Position numbers and translations under genes: made by a program. From NCBI RefSeq assembly GCF_028281305.1, contig NZ_JANQKD010000100.1, positions 1-56,254 on the forward strand: a stretch of 56,254 bases of DNA. The letters run 5' to 3'. Source of the stretch: Pelagibius sp. (GTDB lineage Bacteria > Pseudomonadota > Alphaproteobacteria > Kiloniellales > Kiloniellaceae). Each line of letters starts with the position of its first letter. The first letter of the stretch is position 1. The notes under the pieces are model-generated. The model saw only the letters and a program-made list of their open reading frames with translations. It did not search any database and was not told the origin of the DNA. Below, one piece after another: positions 30,263 to 39,288 of the stretch.

Positions 30263-31468
30263 CTACTCCCCCGCCCTTGCCAGGTTCAGGTATCCGTCGC
30301 GGGTCTGCGGCAGTTTGCGCTCCAGCAGGCGCCCGGCGATCATGGTGCGCAGGATCTGGGCGGTGCCGCCGCCGATGGTGAACATGCGGGCATCGCGGAC
30401 CATGCGCTCCAGCGGGTTGCTGCGCGAATAGCCGGCGGCACCGAAAAGCTGCAGGGCGTCGTTGCTCACCTTGATCGCCATTTCCGAGGCGAAGACCTTG
30501 GCCTGGGCGGCTTCCAGGGCGTCGGGAAAGCCGCTGGCGTCGGTCGCCTGGCGGATCAGGGCGCGGGCGGCGGACAGCTGGGTCGCCATGTCGGCCAGCA
30601 TCCACTGCAGGCCCTGGAACTCGCAGATCGGCCGGCCGAACTGCTCGCGCTTCTGGATGTAGGCCAGGGCTTGCTCGTAGGCACCCTGGGCGATACCCAG
30701 GGCGACCGTGGCCGCGCCGACGCGCTGTGCGTTATAGGCGGCCATCAGGGCCCCGAAGCCGCGGCGCAGCCCCTGGTCCGGGCGCAGCAGCATGTCTTCG
30801 GGCACTTCCAGATCGTGAAAGAGGATCTCGGTTTCCGGGATGCCGCGCAGGCCCATGGTGGGCTCGCGCCGGCCGATGGCAAGGCCCTTAGGAGACCCGC
30901 TTTCCGGGTCGCGGACGACGATGAAACCGCCGATGCCCTGCTCGACGCCGTCCTCGAAGACCCGCGCGAAAATGAGGTGGAGCCGGGAAACGCCGCCGCC
31001 GGTGATCCAATGCTTGCCGCCGTTCAGGACGTAGCGGTCGCCTTTCCTGTCGGCGCGGGTGGTCATCTCCGTCGCCGCCGAGCCGGCGCCCGGCTCGGTG
31101 ATGCAGATGGCCGGCTTGTCGCCCTTCAGCACCTGCTCGGCCGCCAGGCGGCACTGGGCCGGGCTGCCGTAGGCCATGATCGCACCGATGGCGCCCATGT
31201 TGGCCTCCACGGCGATCCGTCCGGTGACACCGCAGACCTTGGCCATCTCCTCGATCACCAGGGTCGCCTCCAGGTAGCCGAGGCCCGGGCCGCCGTAGTC
31301 CCGCGGAATGGTCATGCCGAAAAAGCCCGCCTCCCGCAGGGCCCGGCAATTGTCCCAGGGATAGGCCTCCTGGCGGTCGACCTCCGCCGCGCGGGGGGCG
31401 ATCACCGCCTCGGCCAGTTGCCGCGCTCGCGTGCGGATCGCGTCCTGTTCTGCCGTCAATCTGCTCAT
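30263..31468 (-). CDS. Acyl-CoA dehydrogenase-fold protein, probable 3-sulfinopropanoyl-CoA desulfinase type
   Basis: FAD flavoprotein fold of 401 residues with the acyl-CoA dehydrogenase signatures (CITEPGAGSAATEMTTRA; LQLFGAAGYSRSNPLERMVRDAR). Neither standard position of the catalytic base holds an acid: Gln248 stands where isovaleryl-type enzymes have Glu, and Gly about 367 (TIGGGTAQILR) where medium-chain enzymes have Glu. Arg84 is present. Gln/Gly plus Arg84 is the combination described for the desulfinase of Advenella mimigardefordensis, which lacks dehydrogenase activity. It likely releases sulfite from a sulfinyl-CoA or has a related non-dehydrogenase role. No ETF or CoA-transferase gene is adjacent. 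Confidence 0.8.
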   Translation of the reverse strand: MSRLTAEQDAIRTRARQLAEAVIAPRAAEVDRQEAYPWDNCRALREAGFFGMTIPRDYGGPGLGYLEATLVIEEMAKVCGVTGRIAVEANMGAIGAIMAYGSPAQCRLAAEQVLKGDKPAICITEPGAGSAATEMTTRADRKGDRYVLNGGKHWITGGGVSRLHLIFARVFEDGVEQGIGGFIVVRDPESGSPKGLAIGRREPTMGLRGIPETEILFHDLEVPEDMLLRPDQGLRRGFGALMAAYNAQRVGAATVALGIAQGAYEQALAYIQKREQFGRPICEFQGLQWMLADMATQLSAARALIRQATDASGFPDALEAAQAKVFASEMAIKVSNDALQLFGAAGYSRSNPLERMVRDARMFTIGGGTAQILRTMIAGRLLERKLPQTRDGYLNLARAGE

Positions 31469-31567
31469 TGCGCCTTGCCTCGCCTTACCGCGCCGAAAAT
31501 GAGGTCCAGCAAAAGAGTGTGTGGTCGGCCCCGCGGCTGGTCAAGCCGGGCAAGTCAAGTGCCCCGG

Positions 31568-32596
31568 TCAGGCGGGCGCCCGCCGTCGCCCCTCGCTGAG
31601 CTGATAGAACGCCAGCCCCGGCAGTCCCACCAGCAACTCGCGCAGACGCTTGGCCAGGGACGCCGTGAGCGCCAGATCCGGCGGCACCCCCACCAGGGTG
31701 CCCAGCAGGATAAAGCCGCCCTCCTGAACGCCATAAGCCCCGGGCAGGGCAAAGGCCGCCGAACGCAGGGTCTGGGCCAGGCACTCGATCATCAAGGCCT
31801 CCAGGACGGTGACGGGATGGCCCAAGAGCATCAGCACCAGCCAGACCTCGCCGGCCATCACCAGGCGCGAGGCGAGGCGCAGCAGCAGATAGGCCGCCAT
31901 CGGGCCCGGCACAGCGCAGATCTGTGTGACGGCGGCCCCGACGTCGGCGGTATGGCCTGCGATCCGGCCGGCCAGACCGCCGGCGGAGGCGTCCGGCCCG
32001 TCCGGGTGATCCTGGTTGTCCCTGCTTGCGAGGGCACGCTTCAGAAAGGCGCGCTCCGCCGCCCCCGCAAAGCGCTGCAGGAGCCCGTGGCGCTGGGCAT
32101 AGACGAAGCCGATCAGCAGCCCAAGCATCAGCAGGGCGAAGACCAGGGCAAAGGGCACGAGATCGCTGGCGCCGGCCAGGGCCAGCGCAAGGCCGACGCC
32201 GACAAGCGCCACCAGGGCCTGGCCGGCGGTCTGCAGCACCTTGTCGACCACGGTGGCGGCCACCATGGTCGCCGCGGGCGCTGCGCGGCGCGCCAGCCAG
32301 GCCGCTTTGGCGATTTCTCCGCCGATCTGGGCCACCGGTAACAGCCAATTGATCGAGACGGCGATCCAGGATGCCAGAACCAGCCGCGACAGCGCGGGAC
32401 GGGTCCCATGGGGGAAAATCGCCGCCCAGGCAAAAGCCGAGAGGACCAGCGGCAGGGCGAAGGCAGGACCCAGCCAGAGAAGCTGGAAACCGGCGTGGTT
32501 CAACGCCTTGGCGACGTCCCCGAAACCCTGCCAGGCGACCAGCCCAACCGCCAGGGACAGGCCGATAAACAAAGCAGCTAGACCCAGCTTCGGCAT
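31568..32596 (-). CDS. HpnL-like / lysylphosphatidylglycerol synthase TM-domain membrane protein
   Basis: Polytopic membrane protein of 342 residues with about eight hydrophobic segments and the family motifs NWLLPVAQIGGEIAKAAWL and FALPGAYGVQEGGFILLG. These match the flippase-like LPG_synthase_TM group that includes HpnL, found in hopanoid-making bacteria. No other hopanoid genes occur in the window, so the substrate is open. An ATG at 32596 was preferred over a GTG directly upstream. The loop near residue 190 is charged and probably cytoplasmic. Confidence 0.8.
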   Translation of the reverse strand: MPKLGLAALFIGLSLAVGLVAWQGFGDVAKALNHAGFQLLWLGPAFALPLVLSAFAWAAIFPHGTRPALSRLVLASWIAVSINWLLPVAQIGGEIAKAAWLARRAAPAATMVAATVVDKVLQTAGQALVALVGVGLALALAGASDLVPFALVFALLMLGLLIGFVYAQRHGLLQRFAGAAERAFLKRALASRDNQDHPDGPDASAGGLAGRIAGHTADVGAAVTQICAVPGPMAAYLLLRLASRLVMAGEVWLVLMLLGHPVTVLEALMIECLAQTLRSAAFALPGAYGVQEGGFILLGTLVGVPPDLALTASLAKRLRELLVGLPGLAFYQLSEGRRRAPA

Positions 32597-32783
32597 CACG
32601 CGATCGCTAGCCTGTCAGGAGCGGACGCTCGCAAGTGCAATCGCAAACTGTCACAATTCAGCAACGTCTCAACCAAAGGTGCCCGAGCCCTCTTTCGACT
32701 GCCTTTCATCACGGGGAGTGTTACCTATTTAACAAGACCGTAATCATACCTTCGCAGACGGCTCCCGCCGAACCCGCAGCATT

Positions 32784-32807
32784 CCTTTCCAGAACCCTTT
32801 CCAGAAT
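32784..32807. repeat. 12-bp tandem duplication upstream of dgkA
   Basis: Two copies of cctttccagaac/t ending 11 bases before the dgkA start codon. Confidence 0.7.
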
Positions 32808-32818
32808 CAGTATCAGTC

Positions 32819-33235
32819 ATGGATCCAGAACAAGACCAACAACCGCGTGAACGCGCCGAGGAACTCGGCCTACCAGTCCCGGCCACGCCAGCAATCAAGT
32901 TGACCCGTTTGACCGTCGCCCTGCACGGGCTGCGCGCAGCCTGGCGCGAAGAGCCGGGCTTCCGCAACCACGTGATGGGCGCCCTGGCCATGCTTACAAC
33001 CCTGCTGGTGCTCAACCCCACGGCCATGTGGTGGGCCCTGGCCCTGCTGTGCTCTGCACTGCTGCTGGCGCTCGAACTGGTGAACAGCGCCATCGAGCGG
33101 GTCATCGACCACGTCGACGGCCGCCGTCACCCGCGCATCAAGGCCATCAAGGACATGTCCGCCGCCGCCGTCATCGTCGCCTCGGCGGGCGTCTTCCTGC
33201 TCGGCATCATCATGATCGTGGACACCCTGACGTGA
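32819..33235 (+). CDS. dgkA: Diacylglycerol kinase (prokaryotic DgkA type)
   Basis: Small inner-membrane kinase recycling diacylglycerol to phosphatidate, here 138 residues. The signature ELVNSAIERVIDHV at about 91-104 and IKAIKDMSAAAV are intact, with three membrane helices. The N-terminus has about 25 extra hydrophilic residues before the family start. No strong ribosome binding site is visible; a 12-bp duplication lies just upstream. It converges on oppF. Confidence 0.94.
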   Translation: MDPEQDQQPRERAEELGLPVPATPAIKLTRLTVALHGLRAAWREEPGFRNHVMGALAMLTTLLVLNPTAMWWALALLCSALLLALELVNSAIERVIDHVDGRRHPRIKAIKDMSAAAVIVASAGVFLLGIIMIVDTLT

Positions 33236-33275
33236 CCGCCTGAAGCGGCCCCCGTCAGTCGCGCAACCCCGGCGC

Positions 33276-34265
33276 TCACTCGCGCCAGTGGTGGCAGGCG
33301 ATCAGGTGGCCGTCGCCGGTGCCGTCGTCTTCCAGCGCCGGCGGCGTCTTGGCGCAGAGCTCGGTCGCCTTGGGGCAGCGGGTCCGGAACACGCAGCCCG
33401 AGGGCGGTGCCATGGGCGACGGCAGGTCGCCCTGCAAAACCACGCGCTGCTTGTCGCGTTCCTTGTCAGGGTCGGGGATCGGTACGGCCGAGATCAGCGC
33501 CTGGGTGTAGGGGTGGCGCGGCGCCGCATAGATCGACGCCCGGTCGGCGATCTCCATCACCTTGCCGAGATAGAGCACCATGACGCGGTGGGAGATGTGG
33601 CGCACCACCGAGAGATCGTGGCTGATGAACAGCAGGGAGAGGCCGAACTCCTGCTGCAGGCGCATCAGAAGGTTGATGATCTGCGACTGGATGGACACGT
33701 CGAGGGCCGATACCGGCTCGTCACAGATGATCAGCTTCGGCCCCAGCACCATGGCCCGGGCGATGCCGATGCGCTGGCACTGGCCGCCGGAGAACTCGTG
33801 CGGGTAACGGTTGATCATCTGCGGCAACAGGCCGACCTTGGCCATCATGTCCTTCACCCGCGCCTTCATCGCCGCCTTGCCGACGCCCGGCGCAAAGGTG
33901 CGCAGGGGCTCGCCGATGATCTCGCCCACCGTCATGCGCGGATTGAGGCTGGCCAGGGGATCCTGGAAGATGATCTGCATTTCCTGGCGCTTGGCACGCA
34001 GGGCTTCGACGCCCAGGTTTCCCAGATCGTCGCCCAGCCAGACCACATTGCCGGCGGTCGGCGGGATGAGTTGCAGCACCGCGCGCCCCAGGGTCGACTT
34101 GCCGCAGCCCGATTCGCCGACGATGCCCAGCGTCTCGCCGGGCTTCAGTTCGAAGCTGACCCCATCCACCGCCTTCAGCGGCTGGTAGCGCCCGGCCAGC
34201 ACGCCACCCACCCGGATGTCGAAGTGCACCTTGAGGTCGCGCACGGAGAGGATCGGCGTACTCAT
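33276..34265 (-). CDS. oppF: Oligopeptide ABC transporter ATP-binding protein OppF
   Basis: Second ATPase of the peptide importer, 329 residues. It shows Walker A GESGCGKS, the ABC signature FSGGQCQRIGIAR, Walker B LIICDEPVSALD and the C-terminal oligopeptide-type extension with the cysteine pattern CVFRTRCPKATELC, which in relatives binds an iron-sulfur cluster. Its ATG overlaps the oppD stop by 4 bases. It is the last gene of oppABCDF. Confidence 0.94.
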   Translation of the reverse strand: MSTPILSVRDLKVHFDIRVGGVLAGRYQPLKAVDGVSFELKPGETLGIVGESGCGKSTLGRAVLQLIPPTAGNVVWLGDDLGNLGVEALRAKRQEMQIIFQDPLASLNPRMTVGEIIGEPLRTFAPGVGKAAMKARVKDMMAKVGLLPQMINRYPHEFSGGQCQRIGIARAMVLGPKLIICDEPVSALDVSIQSQIINLLMRLQQEFGLSLLFISHDLSVVRHISHRVMVLYLGKVMEIADRASIYAAPRHPYTQALISAVPIPDPDKERDKQRVVLQGDLPSPMAPPSGCVFRTRCPKATELCAKTPPALEDDGTGDGHLIACHHWRE

Positions 34266-35335
34266 GGCCGGACCTCCTGAGACTCTGGCTGAGGCTCTGG
34301 CAGAGTCTCTGGCTGAGTCTCTGGCGTTGCGGCCTCCGTCTCTTGCGGGATCGCGGTCAGATGACAGGCCTTTTCGCGGCCCGGCTCGAGGACATGCAAC
34401 TCGGGCTCCACGGAGCGGCAGGCGTCGAAGACATAGGGACAGCGGTCCTGGTAGGCGCAGCCTTCCGGCAGATTCTGCAGGTTCGGCGGCTGGCCGGGAA
34501 TGGTGCTGAGTTCGCTGGCGCCGGCCTGGTCGAGGCGCGGCATGGAACTGAGCAGACCGAGGGAATAAGGATGCTGCGGGCGGTAGTAGATGTCGCGCAC
34601 GGCACCCTTTTCCACCACCCGCCCGGCATACATCACCATCACCCGGTCGCAGAGCCCGGCGACCACGCCCAGGTCGTGGGTGATCATGATGATCGAGGTG
34701 CGGAAGTCGCGCTTCAGATCGGCCATGAGATCCAGGATCTGCGCCTGGATGGTAACGTCCAGCGCGGTCGTGGGCTCATCGGCGATCAGCAGGTCCGGCT
34801 CGCAAAGCAGCGCCATGGCGATCATCACCCGCTGGCGCATGCCGCCGGAGAACTCGTGCGGGTAGAGGTCGTAGCGCGCCTTGGCACCGGGAATGCCGAC
34901 CCGGTCGAGCAGTTCGATGCCGCGGGCGCGGGCCTGATCCTCGCTCATGCCCTTGTGCTCCACCAGCACCTCGTTCATCTGCTTGGAGATGCGCAGGAAA
35001 GGGTTCAGCGAGGTCATGGGGTCCTGGAAGATCATCGACATGGTGACGCCGCGGATCTTGTTCAGATCGCGGGCCGGCAGGCCCAGAATCTCCTGCCCGC
35101 GGTAACGCACCGATCCGCCTGCGCGGCCGTTCTTGGCGAGGAGGCCCATGATCGAGAGGAAGATCTGGGTCTTGCCGGAGCCGGACTCGCCGACCACGCC
35201 GACGCTTTCACCCTCTGCGATGTCGAAGCTCACCGCGTTGACGGCATGCACCTCCCCGTCCGGGGTGGAAAAGCGGGTGTCGAGGTCGGCGACTTCCAGG
35301 ACCTTGGCACCCGCGGCGTTGCTTGTCGCATCCAT
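34262..35335 (-). CDS. oppD: Oligopeptide ABC transporter ATP-binding protein OppD
   Basis: First ATPase of the importer, 357 residues. Walker A GESGSGKT, signature [13 protein letters not shown], Walker [13 protein letters not shown] and the C-terminal cysteine set ([16 protein letters not shown]) are present. The frame is open far upstream through oppC, but [18 protein letters not shown] at 35335, two bases after the oppC stop, is the plausible start. The final 25 residues ([16 protein letters not shown]) are repetitive, coded by a 12-bp tandem array, and not part of the family. Confidence 0.94.
   Translation of the reverse strand: MDATSNAAGAKVLEVADLDTRFSTPDGEVHAVNAVSFDIAEGESVGVVGESGSGKTQIFLSIMGLLAKNGRAGGSVRYRGQEILGLPARDLNKIRGVTMSMIFQDPMTSLNPFLRISKQMNEVLVEHKGMSEDQARARGIELLDRVGIPGAKARYDLYPHEFSGGMRQRVMIAMALLCEPDLLIADEPTTALDVTIQAQILDLMADLKRDFRTSIIMITHDLGVVAGLCDRVMVMYAGRVVEKGAVRDIYYRPQHPYSLGLLSSMPRLDQAGASELSTIPGQPPNLQNLPEGCAYQDRCPYVFDACRSVEPELHVLEPGREKACHLTAIPQETEAATPETQPETLPEPQPESQEVRP
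34279..34326. repeat. 12-bp tandem repeat x4 at oppD 3' end
   Basis: Four degenerate copies of gagtctctggct, in frame, encoding [16 protein letters not shown] at the C-terminus of OppD, ending 17 bases before its stop codon. Confidence 0.8.
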
Positions 35336-35337
35336 GC

Positions 35338-36237
35338 TCACCGATCCTTCGGGTCGAGCGCATCGCGCAGACCGTCGCCGATAAAGTTGAAGGCAAAGAG
35401 CGTCACCGCCAGGAACAGCGCCGGGAACATCAGCATCCAGGGCGACTGCTCCATCACCCGCGCGCCCTCGGAGATCAGCACGCCCCAGGAGGTCAGCGGC
35501 TCCTGCACGCCGAGCCCCAGGAAGGAGATGAAACTCTCCGTCAGGATCACCTGGGGAATGGTGAGCGTCATATAGACGATGACCGGCCCCAGAACGTTGG
35601 GAATGATGTGGCGAAAGATGATCTTGAAGTTCGAAACGCCGCCGGCATGCGCTGCCTCGATGAATTCCTTGCGTTTCACCGAGAGCGTCTGGCCGCGCAC
35701 GATGCGCGCCATGGTCAGCCACTCCACCGCGCCCAGGGCAATGAAGATCAGAAAGATGTTCCGCCCGAAGATCACCATCAGCAGGATGACGAAGAACATG
35801 AAGGGCAGGGAGTACATCACGTCGACGAAGCGCATCATCAGGTTGTCGACGCGCCCGCCGACATAGCCGGCCACGGCACCGTAGGTGACGCCGATGATCA
35901 GGCTGACCGTTGTGGCAAGGATGCCCACCATCAGCGAGACCCGCGCGCCATAGAGCGTGCGCACGAAGAGGTCGCGGCCGTTGCCGTCGGTGCCGAACCA
36001 ATGGGCGTTTTCGAAGTCGGGGCCGACCTGAATGCGCTCCCAGTAGACCTCGTCGTAAGGATGCGGGCTGAGATAGGGCGCCAGGATCGCCATCACGGCG
36101 ATGATGCCCAGGACGATCATCGAGACCACGGCGGCCTTGTTGCGGAAGAGGCGGATGCGCGCGTCCTGCCAGAGGGAGCGGCCTTCCAGTTCTTCCATGC
36201 CGGCCATGGCATCGGCGGAGGCAGTGGTATGGATCAT
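35338..36237 (-). CDS. oppC: Oligopeptide ABC transporter permease OppC
   Basis: Inner-membrane permease of 299 residues with the OppC-type N-terminal hydrophilic part followed by one membrane helix (about 35-55), a periplasmic stretch (LSPHPYDEVYWERIQVGPDF, HWFGTDGNGRDLFVR) and five further helices. The EAA loop is present (EFIEAAHAGGVSNFKIIFRHIIPN). ATG at 36237 overlaps the oppB stop as TGATG; a GTG one codon earlier is also possible. Confidence 0.94.
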   Translation of the reverse strand: MIHTTASADAMAGMEELEGRSLWQDARIRLFRNKAAVVSMIVLGIIAVMAILAPYLSPHPYDEVYWERIQVGPDFENAHWFGTDGNGRDLFVRTLYGARVSLMVGILATTVSLIIGVTYGAVAGYVGGRVDNLMMRFVDVMYSLPFMFFVILLMVIFGRNIFLIFIALGAVEWLTMARIVRGQTLSVKRKEFIEAAHAGGVSNFKIIFRHIIPNVLGPVIVYMTLTIPQVILTESFISFLGLGVQEPLTSWGVLISEGARVMEQSPWMLMFPALFLAVTLFAFNFIGDGLRDALDPKDR

Positions 36238-37160
36238 CACGTGTACCTCACCTTGGGATCGAGCACCGCATAGAGCAGGTCGACCACCAGATTGAGCACC
36301 ATGATGAGCACGGCGTAGAAGATCATCACGCCCATCACCAGGGTGTAGTCGCGGCTGAGGGCGCCTTGGATGAAGTAGCGGCCGATGCCGGGAATATCGA
36401 AGATGGTCTCGATCACGACAGAACCGGTGATGACCGCCGCCGTCGCCGGGCCGAGGTAGGAGACCACGGGCAGCAGCGCGCCCTTCAGCGCATGGCGCAC
36501 CACCACCAACTGCTCACGCAGGCCCTTGGCGCGCGCGGTGCGCACGAAGTTGGCGTTCAAGACCTCGACCATCGACCCGCGGGTCAGGCGCGAGATGTAG
36601 GCGATCTGCGGCAGCGCCAGCGCGATGATCGGCAGCACCTTGTTGGCAAGCGCGCCGCCGCCCCAGCCGGCGACCGGCAGCCAGGACAGATAGACGCCGA
36701 GCACCAGGGTGAGAAGCGGCGCCATGACGAAGTTGGGTATGGCGATCCCCACCATGGCCGCGCCCATGACCGAATAGTCGGTGAGTGTGTTCTGGCGCAG
36801 CGCCGCAAAAGCGCCGAGCGAAACCCCGATGATCACCGCCAGCAGGATGGCGGTGCCGCCGATCTGCAGACTGGCGGGGAAGCCCGACATGATGAGCTCG
36901 GCAACCGAGAAGTCGCGGACCCGGAAGGAGGGGCCGAAATCGCCCTGAACCAGCCCGCCGAGATACTTCAGGTACTGCTGCCAGAGGGGCAGGTCGAGAT
37001 TGTAGTGGGCCAGCACGTTCTTCTCGATAGCCGGCGGCAGGACCCGGTCGGAATCGAAAGGCCCGCCGGGGGCCAGACGCATCAGGAAGAACGCCAGCGT
37101 GATGATGACGAAGAGTGTGGGTATGGCCACCAACAGGCGGCGAAGCGCATAGGCGAACAT
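36237..37160 (-). CDS. oppB: Oligopeptide ABC transporter permease OppB
   Basis: Inner-membrane permease of 307 residues beginning MFAYALRRLLVAIPTLFVII. Six membrane helices and the EAA-type loop (FVRTARAKGLREQLVVVRHALKGALLPV) are seen. Typical OppB ending DLLYAVLDPKVRY. It is separated from oppA by 128 bases containing a strong hairpin, and overlaps oppC. Confidence 0.95.
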   Translation of the reverse strand: MFAYALRRLLVAIPTLFVIITLAFFLMRLAPGGPFDSDRVLPPAIEKNVLAHYNLDLPLWQQYLKYLGGLVQGDFGPSFRVRDFSVAELIMSGFPASLQIGGTAILLAVIIGVSLGAFAALRQNTLTDYSVMGAAMVGIAIPNFVMAPLLTLVLGVYLSWLPVAGWGGGALANKVLPIIALALPQIAYISRLTRGSMVEVLNANFVRTARAKGLREQLVVVRHALKGALLPVVSYLGPATAAVITGSVVIETIFDIPGIGRYFIQGALSRDYTLVMGVMIFYAVLIMVLNLVVDLLYAVLDPKVRYT

Positions 37161-37252
37161 GGAACCAGCTCCCCTGATCCCTGTCGTCGCCGCAGCAAAG
37201 CGGATGCGTGGCCGTCGAAGCGGTCCGCCTATCCGTCAGTGTGCGGCGAAAG

Positions 37253-37281
37253 GGCCCTCCGCCCCTGGGGGACGGAGGGCC
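37253..37281 (-). promoter_or_regulatory. Hairpin between oppA and oppB
   Basis: A perfect 9-bp stem GGCCCTCCG / CGGAGGGCC with an 11-base loop starts 7 bases after the oppA stop codon, followed on the minus strand by CTTTCG. In many importer operons such a hairpin causes partial termination or protects the binding-protein mRNA, so oppA is made in excess (inference). Confidence 0.6.
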
Positions 37282-37288
37282 TCAGCGA

Positions 37289-38875
37289 TCAGGGTTTGAT
37301 CGACAGATAGCGGGTTCGCTGAATGTCTTTCACATTCGGCTCCCAACCGGCCACGTCGTTGGAAACCAGGTTCTTGGACACATAGTAGTAGATCGGAATG
37401 ACCGGCTGGTCTTCCATCGCAATGGCTTCCGCAGAACGCAGATACTGCGCACGCTTGTCCATGTCGGTGGTGTTGGCAGCCTTAGCCATGAACTCGTCGA
37501 ACTCGGGGTTCGAATAGCGCCCGTAGTTCTGGCGGCCGGTCCGCGTCTCGAGGAGATAGAGGAAGTTCTGCGCGTCGTTGTAGTCGGCAATCCAGCCAGC
37601 CCGCGCCACGTCGAAGTCGTTCTGCTCCAGCTTGTTGTAGTGGGGCGTCACTTCCTGATTGAAGAGTTCGGCCTGCACGCCGAGCTGCTTCCACATTGCG
37701 GCCACGGCAATGGCGATGCGCTTGTGGTTCTCACTGGTGTTGTACGACAGTGTGAACTTCAGAGGGTTGTCGGGGCCGTAGCCGACTTCGGCCAGCAGGG
37801 CCTTGGCCGTCTCCACGCGCTCCTTGTAGGGCGTTTCCATCCAGCTCACGAAAGCCGGGTCGCCGTAGTTGCCGGTGCCCGGCGGCACGAAGCTGTAGGC
37901 CGGAACCTCACCCGTCTTCAGAACCTTGTCGGTGATGGCGCTGCGATCGATGGCCATGGACAGGGCCTGACGCACGCGCTTGTCGTCGAAGGGCGGCTTG
38001 TTGGAGTTGACGGGGTAGTAGTAGATGCCGAGGTAGGGCGCGACGCGCGTCTCGTCCGGCAGGTTCTTCTTCAGGAAGTCGAACTGCTCGGAGGCGAAGT
38101 CCTTGGCGATGTCGATCTCGCCAGAGCGGAAGCGCTTCTGCACCGCGCCACGGTCTTCCGAGGGGAAGAACTCCACCGTTTCGATGGAGACGTTGGACGC
38201 ATCGTAGAAGTCGATGTTCTTGACCAGACGCACATGGGTGTTGGGCACCCACTCATCCAGAACATAAGGGCCGTTGCTGGCGATGTTGTCTTTCTTGATC
38301 CAGTCGTCGCCATGCGCCTCGACCAGATGCTTGGGCACCGGAAAGGCCGTGTAGTGGGTGAGCTGTTCGATGAAGTAGGGCGTCGGCGCCACCAGGGTGA
38401 TTTCCAGTGTCTTTGCGTCGATCGCCCGGGCGCCCAGCAGCGCAGAGTCGGCAACGCTGCCGTTGTTGATCTCTTCGGCGTTCTTGATGGGATAGAGCAG
38501 CGAGGCGTACTTGGCCGCCAGTTCCGGCGAGAGGATGCGGCGCAGGGCAAAGACGAAGTCGTCGGCGGTCACCGGCGTGCCGTCTGACCAGCTATGGTCG
38601 CGCAGCTTGAAAGTGTAGGTCAGGCCGTCGTCGCTGATGGTCCAGCTCTCCGCCGCGCCGGGCACGACGCTGCCGTCGGGCCCTTCGGTGGTGAGCCCCA
38701 GGAACATGTCGCCGATGATCCGGTTTTCCCATACGCCGGCCACGTGATGGGGATCCAGCGTCGCGGGTTCGCCCATGTTGCCGACGCGCAAGACCGTCTC
38801 GGCCGACGCCGTCCCGGCCAGAGCAAGGGCAATGCCGATGCTCAATGAGGCGCGTTTAAAGTGTTTCAGAAGCAT
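37289..38875 (-). CDS. oppA: Periplasmic oligopeptide-binding protein OppA
   Basis: Solute-binding protein of 528 residues, SBP family 5. A signal peptide of 25 residues ends TASA|ET. Mature start TVLRVGNMGEPATLDPHH and the typical LRDHSWSDGTPVTADDFVFALRR are present. A strong GGGAGAG site seven bases before the ATG at 38875 fixes the start. The protein resembles E. coli OppA more than DppA (ALRRILSPE, EDRGAVQKRFRSGEIDI), so oligopeptides are the likely cargo; the actual specificity is unknown. Confidence 0.94.
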   Translation of the reverse strand: MLLKHFKRASLSIGIALALAGTASAETVLRVGNMGEPATLDPHHVAGVWENRIIGDMFLGLTTEGPDGSVVPGAAESWTISDDGLTYTFKLRDHSWSDGTPVTADDFVFALRRILSPELAAKYASLLYPIKNAEEINNGSVADSALLGARAIDAKTLEITLVAPTPYFIEQLTHYTAFPVPKHLVEAHGDDWIKKDNIASNGPYVLDEWVPNTHVRLVKNIDFYDASNVSIETVEFFPSEDRGAVQKRFRSGEIDIAKDFASEQFDFLKKNLPDETRVAPYLGIYYYPVNSNKPPFDDKRVRQALSMAIDRSAITDKVLKTGEVPAYSFVPPGTGNYGDPAFVSWMETPYKERVETAKALLAEVGYGPDNPLKFTLSYNTSENHKRIAIAVAAMWKQLGVQAELFNQEVTPHYNKLEQNDFDVARAGWIADYNDAQNFLYLLETRTGRQNYGRYSNPEFDEFMAKAANTTDMDKRAQYLRSAEAIAMEDQPVIPIYYYVSKNLVSNDVAGWEPNVKDIQRTRYLSIKP

Positions 38876-39288
38876 AAAATCGCTCTCCCATTCTTGTTGT
38901 TGTGAGCCTTCCCCACCACGCTGACAGGTTCCCCCCGAAACCAGCCGCTTGACGGTGAGCCGACGCCTGCACGCCGGTGTTCTCGTCATAATAGAGCCCC
39001 AACGCCCTGAGGTTACAAGCCTCCTTCTGGGGCAAATTGCAGTAGTGAGTTCCTATGTATACGTATTGAATGATTTCCTAGTCGAATCACTTAGACCTGC
39101 CGCCTGCCACGCGCAGGACCACCCCTGCCGGTTGCGGCAAAGTCGGCGGGGAAAGCAGAGTGGGCGGGGAAAGCAGAGTGGGCGGGGAAAGATATGAAGG
39201 TCGGCGCCCACACGATGCTCGCACCATGATGGGCCCACGAAATAAGGGCCGCAAAAGGAGGGCCGGAGATAAGGACGGGGCGGATGGC
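38876..39288. other. 413-base region upstream of oppA
   Basis: Contains the oppA leader, an AT-rich patch at about 39040-39095 that could hold the oppA promoter (minus strand TCGACT, 18 bases, TATACA), and an 18-bp tandem repeat at 39146-39191. No convincing protein gene or RNA gene was recognised. Confidence 0.45.
39146..39191. repeat. 18-bp intergenic tandem repeat
   Basis: About 2.6 perfect copies of gcggggaaagcagagtgg between oppA and accA, outside any gene. Confidence 0.9.

Noticed and set aside
35336..36001. Upstream extension of oppD into oppC
   Set aside because: It is antiphase shadow sequence of oppC; the OppD family starts at 35335.
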